Assembly: GCA_012934845.2 (NCBI GenBank)
Contig: WNNJ02003715.1
Location: 28,190-92,189, forward strand
Direction: 5' to 3'
DNA from: Pomphorhynchus laevis
Lineage: Eukaryota > Acanthocephala > Palaeacanthocephala > Echinorhynchida > Pomphorhynchidae
DNA length: 64,000 bases
Below the pieces are notes generated by a model, which searched no databases, was not told the origin of the DNA, and worked only from the letters and a program-made list of their open reading frames with translations. This document shows, piece by piece, positions 1-12,109 of this stretch. Both the position numbers and the translations under genes were made by a program. Position 1 is the first letter of the stretch. Every line of letters starts with the position of its first letter.

Positions 1-238
1 GCTGCATTTCTTGTCCTCTACTCCCATGGCTACCGTTCCCGGTGCATACACAGCTGTATTTAGATTACTCGATGCCAAGGTGTCCGGGCAGGTGAAGTCC
101 CAAGCCAAATACCTGCCACTTGACCATGGAGTCAGTGACAATCCATCCGGCCGCCTGTCATCATGTTGCGCCAGTGACTTCGGCTCCAGACGCTATGAGA
201 TTTCTGCCGATATCAGTGCACGCTTGATGATATCGTAA
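1..238 (-). pseudogene. R2-like reverse transcriptase C-terminal fragment, copy A
   Basis: Read on the minus strand this encodes the same segment as the copies at 6165-6660 and 17442-17936: a stretch containing RRPDG, then LTPW, then the nuclease-like block WDFTCPDTLAPS. In R2-like non-LTR reverse transcriptases this region follows a Cys/His knuckle near the C-terminus and resembles a PD-(D/E)XK nuclease core. The window edge cuts the fragment, so only its upstream half is visible. No RT core lies next to it; the piece belongs to the surrounding repeat unit. Family assignment is by motif recognition. Confidence 0.6.
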
Positions 239-1031
239 TTTTAACTTATACGTAACTTTAACTTCTTATTGAAGTTTAAAATATTTAAAACTATATTGTA
301 AATTTCAAACATAAAAATGTTTAAAATAAATAACGTTGCCAAGTATTCATTGTTAAACTGGTTTTTTTAATGCATATTATTAAATATCAAATAAATCTTT
401 AATCCAAAGGTTCTGAAACTAGAGTTATTATAACGAACATCAATGTATATTTTCCATTAAAATATTCAAATAGTAAAATCCTTATTTGTTATTGGTGATC
501 TAAGCAGTTTAAAATGGAAGAAACATGATTTTGGTAATCGTTCTAGTCTGATCGCGATTTATACGAAAACAATGTTTGCTCTAAGTTAGAAATTACAAAG
601 ATTATTTAATCATAACATTAAATCAATTTCAACACATAGATGTATGAGATATGTTCCATTCAAATTTGTTTAAATTGTAAACTTTACTGTCGTATATTGC
701 ATCATAAAACGAATTTACGTCTAGCACTTTTGTACCTTACATTCGTAGCTTGTTTGCCTGGTAATCTTTTAAGTAAATATTATCTCAATATATACTATTT
801 TTCTTATTATTCAAACTATTCAACGATTTAATTTTGTATTTAAAGTTATGGCTATACGCTAATCGCACAACCATGGCACATGGTTGCATATGAATGCATT
901 AAATTTTTCCTTTTTTTTATTAGTCGTCCTCTTTCGCCATATGGACAAAAACATCATCATCGGATTAGCATTAAAGCTCAGATGCTTACTGTGTATTAAA
1001 GTTCTTAAAATGTTTTGTTCAGAATAGTTTG
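1..1031. repeat. Repeat unit A, left part, interrupted by a LINE
   Basis: This stretch matches 6421-7442 base for base over most of its length and matches the right arm (about 16660-17680) in inverted orientation. It holds the RT fragment, a roughly 660-bp AT-rich spacer and the motif block beginning near 905 (GGACAAAAACATCATCATCG). The unit breaks off at 1031 and resumes at 5692, so the intervening 4.66 kb is a later insertion. Apart from the RT fragment I see no gene in it. Confidence 0.8.
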
Positions 1032-1829
1032 AGAAAGAAATAATTTATTAACAAAGTAAAAGTTTCATTATAGTTACAAAAAGGAATTACAAATATAATT
1101 AACTTTATATTGAACCATTATTTATATTATCTGATGTAGATAGGCATAACCTTGAAATTTGCTGTCTATTTGTACTGGGATCGTTATTTTAATTCTCGTA
1201 TTGAATATCTTAAAAGCTGAATTGTCGACTTGATCCTATTCATGTAGATACTTTATTGAAAGCAATGTCGATGTCAGCTTCGCATGAAATTTGTAAGGAC
1301 TATTCTTTAATTCTTCTTATTATACTAGTGTTACATTGCTTACTATATGTGTGTGATGTCACAAAATAAAATTAACCTTAATGTCCATGCACTAACCTGT
1401 CAAACATGCACTCAGATTATTTCATTTCTAAATATCTAAAATTAAAAATTCATAAATTCAAAACGAGAAACAAAAAGAAAATTAAACAAAAATACAATAA
1501 AAATACAATAAAAATACAATTCTATAATGAAATAGGGGAGCAACAAATTCTAAAATTAAAATTAAACTGTAATTAAATATTTGAGCTAAATAAGATTCAA
1601 TATGATTAACAAAATTATTCTTAAATTATCCTATTAGTATATATTCATCACTCATTATCTTTTTATCGAAAAATATTTCAAATTTCTTAAATTTGTATTG
1701 ACAAAATTTACTTTTTAACATTAATAAATTTAACCAATCATAAAATCTTATTCGTTGTTCTTGTGGTTTATTTCTTGAATAAAAATACAATGAAGAAAAA
1801 GCAAAGTATTGAATACTGTATAGCAATAT

Positions 1830-4303
1830 CTTTCTTTTAGCTGCAATTTCTTGGCATAATTATATACTTTTAGCCCCTTCTTTACTAGCTTTTTAAATCT
1901 GCTTAAATCATACACACTCGATAAATTCGTAGTGAATGTTGAACCTAATATACACAGTCTTCTAGATTTTACTCCTATTAGCGAATTTATAAATCCTTTA
2001 TTTCTTGTTTTTTTAAACCCCTCCTCTTATGTGTTATAAATTTTAGTTTTCTTACATTAAGTTCCAAACCCAAATCTGCTAATCTTTGTTTGATATTTGA
2101 CAATTTGTCTAATATAAAATTAGCAAACACTGTTTTATTTCTGTGCATTTGCTTGAAAACTATTGATATGTAATCGGCATATACAGCCGGGCACACGTAT
2201 TTTGACTCTAGGCTATCCGTAATCCCTTTGTCACAATCGTATACAAAATGGGCCTCAATGGACTGGACTTCCCTGTGGTATGCCTTTTATAAGTCTATAC
2301 TTTTTCCCCGATTTATAATCTTTGAAATAAAATGTCCTGGCTTCTAAACACGCTGCAATTCTAGTAATTATGCTAATGGGTACATTATCGTCCTTTAACG
2401 TTTTTAATATGCAGCTGTGTCTAATATTATCAAAAGCAGCGCTAACGTCCAGACTATATATTACAGCCGGATGATCACTTCTTGTGATAAAGTTTTGCAA
2501 GTGTCTTATTGCATTGATTGTTCCACGACCACTTCTAAACCCAAAAGTGATCATTAAGTAAGTCCAGATTTTCAAAATGCCTTACCAAAATCCTAGCTAG
2601 CGCTCTTTCAATAATCATCAAAATACTGTTTGATATACCAAAATACGGTCTAGTGGCTTTAGCGTTCGATACAAAACTAAATTTTGGTAATATAACAATC
2701 TTACTCAAACCAATATCCAGATAGTCAATGAATTTATGTTTTAAGATATTTTCCGCTATTAAATATCTATTAGCCTCGTTTACTAACTTTAGCACTGCAT
2801 AGCTAGCCGCCTTCCCACTATCTGACGTTTTTGGGAAAGCATGTCATGCAACTATTATATCCTCTACTGATATATCTTTACTGGTTTTGTCCAACGTTAA
2901 ACTGGCTAATTTGACTTTCAAACCAACTCCCATGATGGAGTCCACTCTACTGCATTAAATGTATGCTTTGGCTTAATTTACTCCCATACAACATCATCTC
3001 CCATTCTTCTACGCCATTTTGCTGCTGAAATTCTCCAATTCTTGAATGTCTTGCGGTGAATTACACTCCACCATGGCTTCGAGAATTTTTTAAATTGGTT
3101 TAACTCCCTTATCTTTTTTCTATAAAATTCTACCCCTTGTCTAATTGTAATTGCCTTTTGCATCGTCGCAATTTCTTGTTTGTTGCCACTATAACTAGCC
3201 TTCCAAAACTGCCTGGTCATATTCGCCGACCTAGGACTATGGCGAGCATGAATGTGTCGCATGGTAAACAAGTACCTGTCCGCTATTTCTATCAAATATC
3301 CGTTTAGTCTACTTAGATGATTTGGAACTAAAACTACGTCTAAGAAACCGCAAAATCTCAAAACTATAAAATCTACAATTTTATTAAAATTGACTCAATT
3401 ATTGAAGAAAAGTTGTCTAAAGGATAAAATTTAAAATTTAAAATGCAATCTTTAAAATCAATAAAATTATTATTTAAAACTGAATTTATTCTGTTAAAAT
3501 TTTCAATAAAATGAATAACTGCTCTACAAAGACTAACACTTAAATTACAATTTTCTAACGCATAATTTTGATTATCTGCGTTTAAAAATATAGAGATTGA
3601 ATTATTAAACATTGCCATCTTGAATACTGAAGGTTGAAATTTCTTTTTCATAAGTATATCAGCTCCGATGGCCCATCTTACTGCCAAGTGTCCATGATTT
3701 ATTCCATCTTCCGGAGTAAAGTTTCGATCCCATTTTGGATTATACCTACTTGATATGGGCAAAAACAAAAATCTATGGTTGACTGACTTCGTCTACTCAA
3801 GAATGTAGGTTCCGGCGGAACAAAAATCTCTATTCTATTTTTTAAAATAATACTAAGATTATATGCTGATGGATTGTTAAAATCTCCAAATATCATGTTT
3901 AGCTCGTTTTGTAAAATCCACATTAGAAATTTGACCACTTACTTTCTGTGCTTTTTCGACCAAGTTGATGGTTTCAAGTAAACATTGGCTATTTTTAGAC
4001 ACACCTTATTCACATAGAGTTTCATGATTTGTGCACTTCCTATTTCATTAAAATATTGATTAATTCTGAATAGTAATACTTTTTAATTACAGCCGCTAAA
4101 TTTATCTCAGAGTGATTATTATCCTCAAATGACGAATAAAACACATCAAAACTACATGGAACCGATACGGCCAACCTTTAACTACGTGCTTCCTGAAGTA
4201 ATATCATATTTACGTCGGATTTATGCCAAATTCTATCAAGGTTGCTCATCGTATCGCAATTCCACTGAAGAACTGAAAAATCAAAATTCAAACTATTCGT
4301 CAT
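1830..4303 (-). pseudogene. LINE family 3 ORF2: APE endonuclease plus reverse transcriptase
   Basis: The endonuclease start is visible as SVLQWN...MILLQEARS near 4290-4180 and continues as the catalytic IFGDFN block near 3890. A linker containing FSKPWW follows near 3080. RT motifs come next: FGFRSGRGTINAI and VSAAFDNIRH near 2540-2420, IPQGSP near 2265, and a YAD block read as VYADYISI near 2180, where canonical YADD has its second D replaced by Y. A post-RT segment follows to about 1830. The segments lie in different frames with stops between them, so no intact protein is made. The family normally nicks target DNA and reverse-transcribes its own RNA there. Confidence 0.75.
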
Positions 4304-4509
4304 TTTTTCCTTTTTGCTCTCATTTTCACACTTCTTCGTTCTCTGAGCTGTCATCAAAGAAACTCTCATCATCTAGCTGTAAATATCTAGCTAATACATT
4401 TATTTTTTCCGCCATAATAGTTAAAGAATTATTTAAATTCTCTTTTATGATATTAGACTTTTCCACTAGAGAATGAGTTTTTAATGCATAAAGCGCTTTT
4501 TCAGCCCTT

Positions 4510-5250
4510 GAATTTTCTTAGTTAAGTTATGGACGTCTTGAAATAGTGGGGATTTAAGCTTTTGGACCTCTTCAACTACTTGATTTATTGATGTTTTTTC
4601 CAAATTGTTTATGACCTTATATGTTTTAATAACTGAAGATGCATTCGCTCGTGAACTATTTATTTTTTCAATGTAACTCTAAAGCTATCACACATGTGAT
4701 CATAAGCTTTGAGTCTTCCGAGACAGTTAGCGCATTCTTTTTGATATTTTTTCGTAAACTCACGGGAATCGTAATGTTCCGAACAATGAACGCATTTTAT
4801 TTCCTTACTCTTGCACATTCCTGCCCAATGACCCCACTGTTGACAGCGAAAACATTGGGGTTATTATATATATTTCCTCTCTCATTGAACAGCTGACTGA
4901 TAGTAATAACCTGACCAGCAACGTGAGCATCCTGCCTGCCAATAATACTTACCCTATCATCGACGTCTGCATCAGCTAAATAGCTAACCTCATAAGTGTT
5001 AGATTTTAGCTTCTTTACTATTTTAATTTTTAATTCATGTTCTAATAAATCCAAATCCCCTTTATCCGCATATGACGGTATATTTTTTATTATTCATAAT
5101 GAACGCATTAAAAGATCCCTAACCGAAAAATTACTATGCTTCTCATGAATATATTTCACAAAGTTATCCTTTTGATTTCTACATTAGAAAATAAAAATTC
5201 CAAGAGAACCCTTATATATTACTTTTTTTGTAATGGCAACTTTATTTACA
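4510..5250 (-). pseudogene. LINE family 3 ORF1 with CCHC knuckles
   Basis: The N-terminal part is open from about 5054 down to 4850 (HELKIKIVKKLKS, then DVDDRVSIIGRQDAH). A frame change follows, and the next frame encodes two knuckles: CFRCQQWGHWAGMC (CX2CX4HX4C) and KCVHCSEHYDSRE followed by KECANC. This arrangement is typical of the gag-like RNA-binding ORF1 of I, Jockey and R1 elements. It lies directly upstream of ORF2 on the same strand. The frame change means it is not functional as read. Confidence 0.65.
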
Positions 5251-6164
5251 GTAAAAGATTTTATGAATGATCCAATAATTTGAAAAAATTCACTATCCTT
5301 CAACATACCAAACCATCTTAATTGGTTTTATAGGGCTCTCTTTTAATCGGATTAAGATGATTATTGATGAATGATGGAGTCTCATGCACCACACAGCATT
5401 CGATCAATGTTTCTGCCTCAAAAATAGAATTACAAATTTAAAACAATGTTATATGTACTATGAATGATGTGCAAAAAAGAAAAGAGAAAAAAGAAAAAAA
5501 TGAAAACAAAAAATATTACAACACAAACCAAAGCGCCCGAAAACAAAAACACCGAACTTCAAATACCCAATCTGTGATCGGTTTGATATCTTTATGAAAA
5601 GTTTCGTCTTGAAAAGTCTTTGAAGTTGCCGACAGAAAATTCGCAATGAACCGTATAATGTGAAAATTCGCAATGTGGTTTTTTTTCTCTCGAATAGTTT
5701 GCAAACTCTGATTTTTAACATAACTCTAAATGCACTTTAATAATGTAAATAATTTTGTTTTAAATATAATTGGATATTTAAATATCTAGTATGTCAGTTA
5801 TTAAAAAATGCATCAGTTCAATTGTATTGTTACAAATACAACTTTTCGCGCAATTTATTATAATTGCTTACAATTTAAATACTCTGCTTTTCATATAAGC
5901 AAGTAAATAATATGATCTCTTCAGTTATGTTACTTGATCGTTATGAAGTAGATTTCGATATTCAAGTGCACAATTACATGTAAAAAACAAAATTATATTT
6001 TACGGATTAATTTTACAATAGTGAATGTCCTGAAACATTTAAAATGATGTTTAATAAGTTGACCAACCGTGCATAATTTAAATATTTTTAATTTTAGGAT
6101 GTTATGTAAGTTAGAATTCACTTAACATAACTAATACGTCAATTTTTCAAAAAAAAAACAAAAA

Positions 6165-6660
6165 TTACAAATAATAAATTGTGTATAAGTCTTGTCTAGC
6201 GCTCGTCCACTCAACCGTGCCCAGAGCGCAACTAACGTTACCGCGTTGGATGACAAAGCTCAGCCTCTGCAGCAGGAATTCCGTGGACCGCCGCTCTCCG
6301 ATCACTGCTGCTATTCGCCGACCTATTTCGTGCATTAGTCCTTCCGCCTCTAGGCCCAACGCACCAAGCATTTCAGGGCGACCAGCACAAAATTGTAGAT
6401 CGGTGTCAGGAAAAAGTATTTGCTGCGTTTCTTGTCCTCTACTCCCATAGCTACCGTTCCCGGTGCATACACAGCTGTATTTAGATTACTCGGTGCCAAG
6501 GTGTCCGGGCAGGTGAAGTCCCAAGCCAAATACCTGCCACTTGACCATGGAGTCAGTGACAATCCATCCGGCCGCCTGTCATCATGTTGCGCCAGTGACT
6601 TCGGCTCCAGACGCTATGAGATTTCTGCCGATATCAGTGCACGCTTGATGATATCGTAAT
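6165..6660 (-). pseudogene. R2-like reverse transcriptase C-terminal fragment, copy B
   Basis: The minus strand reads, in order, DIIKRALISAEIS, RRPDGLSLTPW, LAWDFTCPDTLAP, GVEDKKRSKYF and then, after one frame change near 6360, GLEAEGLMHEIGRRIAAV, FLLQRLSFVIQRGN and a terminal CALGTVEW. This is the recognisable C-terminal third of R2-like RTs, including the PD-(D/E)XK-like WDFTCPDT core. It ends in a stop just before an A-rich tract at 6148-6160. It is a fragment without an RT core and is mirrored by the copy at 17442-17936. Confidence 0.7.
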
Positions 6661-8724
6661 TTTAACTTATACGTAACTTTAACTTTCTTATTGAAGTTTA
6701 AAATATTTAAAACTATATTGTAAATTTCAAACATAAAAATATGTTTAAAATAAATAACGTTGCCAAGTATTCATTGTTAAAGTGGTTTTTTAATGCATAT
6801 TATTAAATATCAAATAAATCTTTAATTCAAAGGTTCTGAAGCTATAGTTATTATAACGAACATCAATGTATATTTTCCATTGAAATATTCAAATAGTAAA
6901 ATCCTTATTTGTTATTAGTGATCTAAGCAGTTTAAAATGGAAGAAACATGATTTTGGTAATTGTTCTAGTCTGATCGCGATTTATACGAAAACAATGTTT
7001 GCTATAACTTAGAAATTACAAAAATTATTTAATCATAACATTAAATCAATTCCATCACATAGATGTATGAGATATGTGCCATTCAAATTTGTTTAAATTG
7101 TAAACTTTACTGTCGTATATTGCATCATAAAACGAATTTAGGTCTAGCACTTTTGTACCATACATTCGTAGCTTGTTTGCCTGTTAATCTATTAAATATT
7201 ATTTCAATATATACTATTTTTCTTATTATTCAAACTATTCAATGATTAAATTTTGTATTTAAAGTTATGGTAATACGCTAATCAAACAAACGTTGCATAT
7301 GTATGCATTAAATTTTTCCGTTCTTGTTAGTCGTCCTCTGTTTTGCCCAATGGACAAAAACATCATCATCGGACTAGCATTAAAGCTCAGATGCTTACTG
7401 TGTGTTTAAGCTGTTTAAATTTTTTGTTCTGAATAATTTGCAAACCTCCGCTTTAGATAACTTAACTCTAAATGCACTTTTTCAATATAAACAATTTTGT
7501 TTTAAACACAATTGAAGCTTTAACTATCTAATAAAGTCATTTATTAAAAAATGCATCAGCTAAGTAAATATTAGCTTGAAGAACGTATAATTTGTTACAA
7601 ATACAATCGTTTGCTCGATTTATTTTAATTATAAATAAGTTACAATTTAAATACTCCGCTTTTCAAACAAGCAGGTAATTACTCTGATTTCTTCAGTGAT
7701 GTTACGTAATCATTGTATAGTAGATTTCGAGATTCAAGTGCACAATGACATGCTAAAAGATAAACTATAACTATATATTTAAGCAATCATGCATGTACTA
7801 ATGTATCAACACATTATTTCGGTAAAATCAAAAATTATAATTACCGTATATTATCCAAAGTTAAATATTTACACGTCATATTATATTATAGTAGATATAA
7901 TTCAATATTAAATATTTTATTATTTAATATTGGAAATATTTTTACAAATTTAGATAATATCAATTTTAAATTCAAAGTGTCAGATTTGTTATTTGGCATT
8001 TATATTTCGTTTACTCTTTTAAACTATACACTCATTGAATTTGAACAAAACTCCGTTTCCGTATTAGAAAACTTAATTTATATCATATTATCAATCCTGC
8101 CGTTAACAGTAAAAGCACAAGAGGGCGAACAAATTTTTTGCTTGCATTTGTAAATGTCATATTACCTTTATATAGATTTATTGTATAACTAATTATTAAA
8201 ATTCTAATTTGTTTTTAAAAAATATCGTCGTCCAAAGAAAATCATTATTTTCATCTATGTTTACGAAAACATATTTGATGTCTTTTGCATTTATGAACGC
8301 CGTATAATTTGGTCTCGAGATACAATATCACGGTCAAATCAAACAGTTTTGTAAACAAAGTTATTATTCATGTGTTATTTAAATTACAAAATATCTTGTA
8401 CATTTATTATATATAAACTGTTATATTTTAAATTAATATTTGATTTAAAAGTAGTATTTGATACAAGGCATCATTTAGAACAACACGCTTAGAACATAAT
8501 TTTTGGTGTTCTGCCTTCAAGAACATAATGTGTACATTCTTAGTTTACAAAAACGCTAATTGGTGTAAACGAGCTTAACTAATATTCTTCATATTCTTAA
8601 AATTACATTATGATATTCATAATGTTCATATTCTTCCAGGCGGTATGATTCACGATCCATCCATATACATTTGCGTTAATTTCGGTATTGTCCTCATAAC
8701 ATCTTCCTCCAACTAGCATAGAAG

Positions 8725-8958
8725 CTAAAATCTTACTGTCTGTTTAACCTTTAATTTTTTGGCTCTGATCGTTCTGCCAATATTTAAAAAATACAACAAT
8801 TGACTGAATTTTAACTTAAAAAATACACTTTTGTATCTCTCATCGTAGACGCGATTTATTTTAATAACGAACAACATCATTCTTTTTATACCTTTCTTTT
8901 TATACAACGCAGTAATCAAATATTTTTTCAATTTTTTAATGAGCCTAACGAACTCCAT
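8725..8958 (-). CDS. Small basic ORF in left arm (unrecognised)
   Basis: A 77-codon lysine-rich reading frame starting MEFVRLIKKLKKYLITAL. The mirrored copy at 15565-15792 keeps the same start codon and differs by a few residues (ERY/DRY, KLKFSQ/KLTFSR) before the two diverge at the C-terminus through a frame difference. The protein would be rich in K, I, L and F with no signal peptide or motif I can name. Conservation between the arms is no stronger than that of the flanking DNA, so it may be chance or a remnant of a longer gene. Confidence 0.25.
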   Translation of the reverse strand: MEFVRLIKKLKKYLITALYKKKGIKRMMLFVIKINRVYDERYKSVFFKLKFSQLLYFLNIGRTIRAKKLKVKQTVRF

Positions 8959-9545
8959 ATTGATTATTTTGAAACTGATTTCAATTTAAATTTTAACATC
9001 ATTTGGAGTTTAATTAATTTAATATTTTTATGACAAAGCAATGTATGAAACGGTTTTTTTGATTTTAAAATCGGCTTTGAAATTATCGTGCTCGCTCTTT
9101 CTGTCTTTTTTATATTAAATATTTGACTTTGTTAATTATTCGCAAAGAAGGTACACGGTTACTATTACGTAAGATCACTGAAGATGTAATAATATTTACT
9201 TGTCTGTAAGAAAAGAAGAAAATTTAAATTGTAAATATTTAATTAAAATAGATTGCGCAAACTGTTTAATTTGTAAACAAATATACGTCTTTTAAATTGT
9301 CATTTATTTAACTGAAGCATCTTTTAATAAGTGACTTCATCGAAATGTTAAAGATTCAATTGTGTATTAAAACCAAGTTGTCTAAGTTGTAAAAATGCAT
9401 TTAGAGTTAATTTATGTATAGCGTATATTCGCAAACTATTCTGAACAAAAGATTATAAGAACTTTAATACACAGTAAGCATCTGAGCTTTTATGCTAGTC
9501 CGATGAAGATGTTTTTGTCCATTGAACATAATAGAGGACAATTTT

Positions 9546-9989
9546 TAAAAAGGAAAAGTTTGTTATATCCATGTTTATCGATTATGCAATTAGTGTATTG
9601 CCATAACTTGACATTGAATTGTATTGTCCAATATTCCAATTTTATAGTTTGTTACCGCTAGAAATTAACTTACATTATTTCGTTATATATTTCGTGATTT
9701 CAAATATTTAACAAAAAAATATTTATATTATAGGTAAATATTAATCATATAATTTATTAATTAATGCATTATTTATTAATTGAGCGTTACCTTGTTATTA
9801 TTTGCATAGAATGTTGTATTTATGCATTCGTCAACTGGATCCCAGGCCTAACATTAACAAGTCAGTAAGCAAAATGATAAAAAATTTTGTAGTCAAAGTT
9901 AAAACTTCACCATAAATTTATATTTTAAATTAATGATTTTTGAAAATATTGAAATAAAGCATTTTTGAGTTGAATTTGTTCCGTACAAT
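9546..9989. other. AT-rich spacer inside the inverted duplication
   Basis: No gene, RNA or repeat unit recognised. It lies between the innermost motif block of the left arm and the RT fragment starting near 9990. Confidence 0.5.
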
Positions 9990-10620
9990 CTAATCAACGG
10001 GCAATTTAATCAATGTCTTTCAAAACAGTCGATTCGTGATCCACAGCTGCAAACATTGGCTGTACAGTTCGGAAGACTCAAACACAAAACGACCGCTATT
10101 GTCATGCTGTTATCGTCCAGTCGAGTCCCGAACGCGGTTATATGTATTTACTGCAGACACGCTCCTGAATATGGAGATTAAACTGCTTTTAGTGGTGAAA
10201 TGCTAACCTTATCCGTAGCGCTCTGAACGAGACTTTCGTAACGTATATTTAGCAATGATAGAGTCAACTGTCTATGTAAGTGTGTTTCCTGTGAAATATC
10301 AGCTCTGGATATATATATTTTGCCATTTCAGCAGTCCTTATACATAAGACGCGTCGTCATATGCTATAAATCCAGTTCGAACGTTTTGTAGGATTGAACC
10401 AATTATATTATGAGATCCGCTTACTGATGGCAAAAGGGCTTGTACGCGATATTTTGCATTGTTGGGATTCTGAGTCCTCTCATTTTAACAAGTAATGTTG
10501 CCTGATTCCATCCGCTGTCTTTCAGTGTGATATTCAGAGTGCTTTCCAGGGTCAATCGCACCATTCCGTCGTATCTTTTGATACAACATGTATGGCTACA
10601 TTCGCTAAACATTACCAAGA
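9990..10620 (-). pseudogene. R2-like reverse transcriptase, post-RT segment
   Basis: The minus strand reads ESTLNITLKDSGWNQATL followed by LLVKMRGLRIPTMQNIA, then in a later frame GTRLDDNSMTIAVVLCLSL and CTANVCSCGSRID. In R2-like RTs this region joins the RT core to the C-terminal nuclease-like domain; the usual forms are W.QASLPV..GGLGIR and a C.CG...D..G.HGLSC knuckle. It would stand immediately N-terminal to the piece found in copies A, B and C. About 3.3 kb of repeat DNA now separates it from copy B on the same strand. Several frame changes make it a relic. Confidence 0.6.
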
Positions 10621-10639
10621 CGTAATTTTATCATTCTTA

Positions 10640-12100
10640 ATAAATCAAATCAGCCAACTGAGTCTACGTTTTTAATATAATTATAAGATATACATAATGC
10701 TAAAGTAGAATTCAATAATAAACAAAAAATGATTATAAAAAATTGTTATAAGATTTTATTAAATTTGTATTAAGTTAAAATAAAAAATTTAAATTTCAAA
10801 TAAATGTCAAATAATTGGTTTAATAATAAATAATTATAAATAATTGTTATGAGATTTTATATAATTTATATTAAGTTAAATTAAAAAATTAAAATTTTAA
10901 ATAAAATTCAATTTTTGTGAATTGATTAATAAATAATAGACTCTGTATGTTTAAAATAATTAAAACTTTAAAAATTTTTAAAATATAAAATTAATGTTTT
11001 AAAGATATATGTAAAATATATGAAGTTATCAAGTATCAACAGTTAAAGTGGATTTTATAATGCAAATCATCAAATATCAAATGTTCAACAAATTCAAAGG
11101 TCCTGAAACATTAGTTATTCTACTGATCAGCGATTTATATTTTCAATGGAAATCAGATCATATATTGAGTGTATGCATTTTAAACGATGTAAATTTTGAC
11201 TATCCGATAAAGTCATTTATTTAAAACTGCATCAGTTAAGTAAATGTTAATATGAATAACGTATAATTTGTTATAAATACAATCGTTTGCGCAATTTATT
11301 TTAATTATATATAGGTTACAATTTAAATAATCTGCTCTTCATACAAGCATGAATGCTATGATTTCTTCATTGATGTGATGTTATAGTCAAAGTGTATCTT
11401 TAATTCCGAATAATAGACAAAGTAAAATATTTAACAAAAAATGTAAAATAACGAGCGAGTACAAACATTTAAAATTATTTCTTAACGGAAAGAATACTAC
11501 TGTCAAAGTCTTATTTAACAGCGAAAAGCCACTTTGAGGCAGAAATATTTTTAAAAATATTAAAATAATTATTCTCAAATTTATTTTGAAATTTGAAAAA
11601 TATTATTAGTTTCAAAATATTAAAAAATGTTATAATAATGAAAACGCCAAGTTTATACCTTAGCAGCTTTCATTACCAGATTTGGTTATGTATCTTAAAA
11701 ATGAATGCAGAGAAGTATTTGATTACATGTCATGTTGAAATGCAAAGTATAGATAGAGTATGATGCTATTCGTAATCTAAATAAATCGATTCAACGATGT
11801 GAGAGACTATAAATTAAATCAATATAAGTTTAAATTTATATAACTGACGTATTTTTTAATAAATAAATTTATAATAGGACTTATAAATTAATTTTTTTAA
11901 AGTGAATTAACGGTTAAGGAATGAAAATAATTTAATTTACTTTGCAAGTTTAACTTAATTTACTTGGAAAAAATCAGAGACTAAGATTTAAAAAGAAAAC
12001 TTCGACTCTGATAATGTTGGGAGCGTATGCGACCAACAATGTCTCGTTTTATTGGGTGACACGTTTTATAGACTCGATTTATTGACTTGATTTTATTGCT
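10640..12100. other. AT-rich centre with a worn spacer/motif relic
   Basis: Mostly A/T runs with no gene. About 11020-11385 is a diverged copy of the repeat-unit spacer and motif block seen at 6760-7710: it keeps the AAATATCAAAT, GGTTCTGAAAC-like and CTTCATTGATG landmarks. The rest shows nothing I can name. Confidence 0.5.
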
Positions 12101-12109
12101 TCGTTTTAT

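Larger units (their letters stand above)
1032..5691 (-). mobile_element. LINE family 3 (R1/Jockey-like), inserted in repeat unit A
   Basis: A minus-strand non-LTR retrotransposon with a Cys-rich ORF1 (about 5250-4510) and an APE-endonuclease/RT ORF2 (about 4303-1830). The 10-bp string GAATAGTTTG occurs at 1022-1031 and again at 5692-5701, exactly where the repeat unit breaks and resumes, as expected of a target-site duplication. The segment 1032-1620 is AT-rich and would be the 3' untranslated part, with no clear poly-A tail at the junction. The segment 5260-5691 would be the 5' part and shows no coding. ORF2 is split over many short frames, so the element is decayed. Confidence 0.75.
5692..9545 (+). 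repeat. Left arm of a large inverted duplication
   Basis: The arm is the reverse complement of the right arm at 13860-18411. Outer ends match at 5692-5706 and 18398-18411. Matching then runs through the RT fragment, the spacer, the motif block at 7325-7760, the 8130-8720 segment, the small ORF at 8725-8958, and a second motif block at 9150-9535. A stretch of about 420 bp at 7706-8130 is absent from the right arm. The right arm in turn carries an additional tandem unit (about 14345-15290). Matched stretches are close to identical by eye. Confidence 0.85.

Noticed and set aside
6181-6450. Plus-strand frames over the RT fragments (also 17585-17920 and 17442-17681 on the minus strand)
   Set aside because: The opposite strand carries the recognisable WDFTCPDT-type protein; these are shadows.
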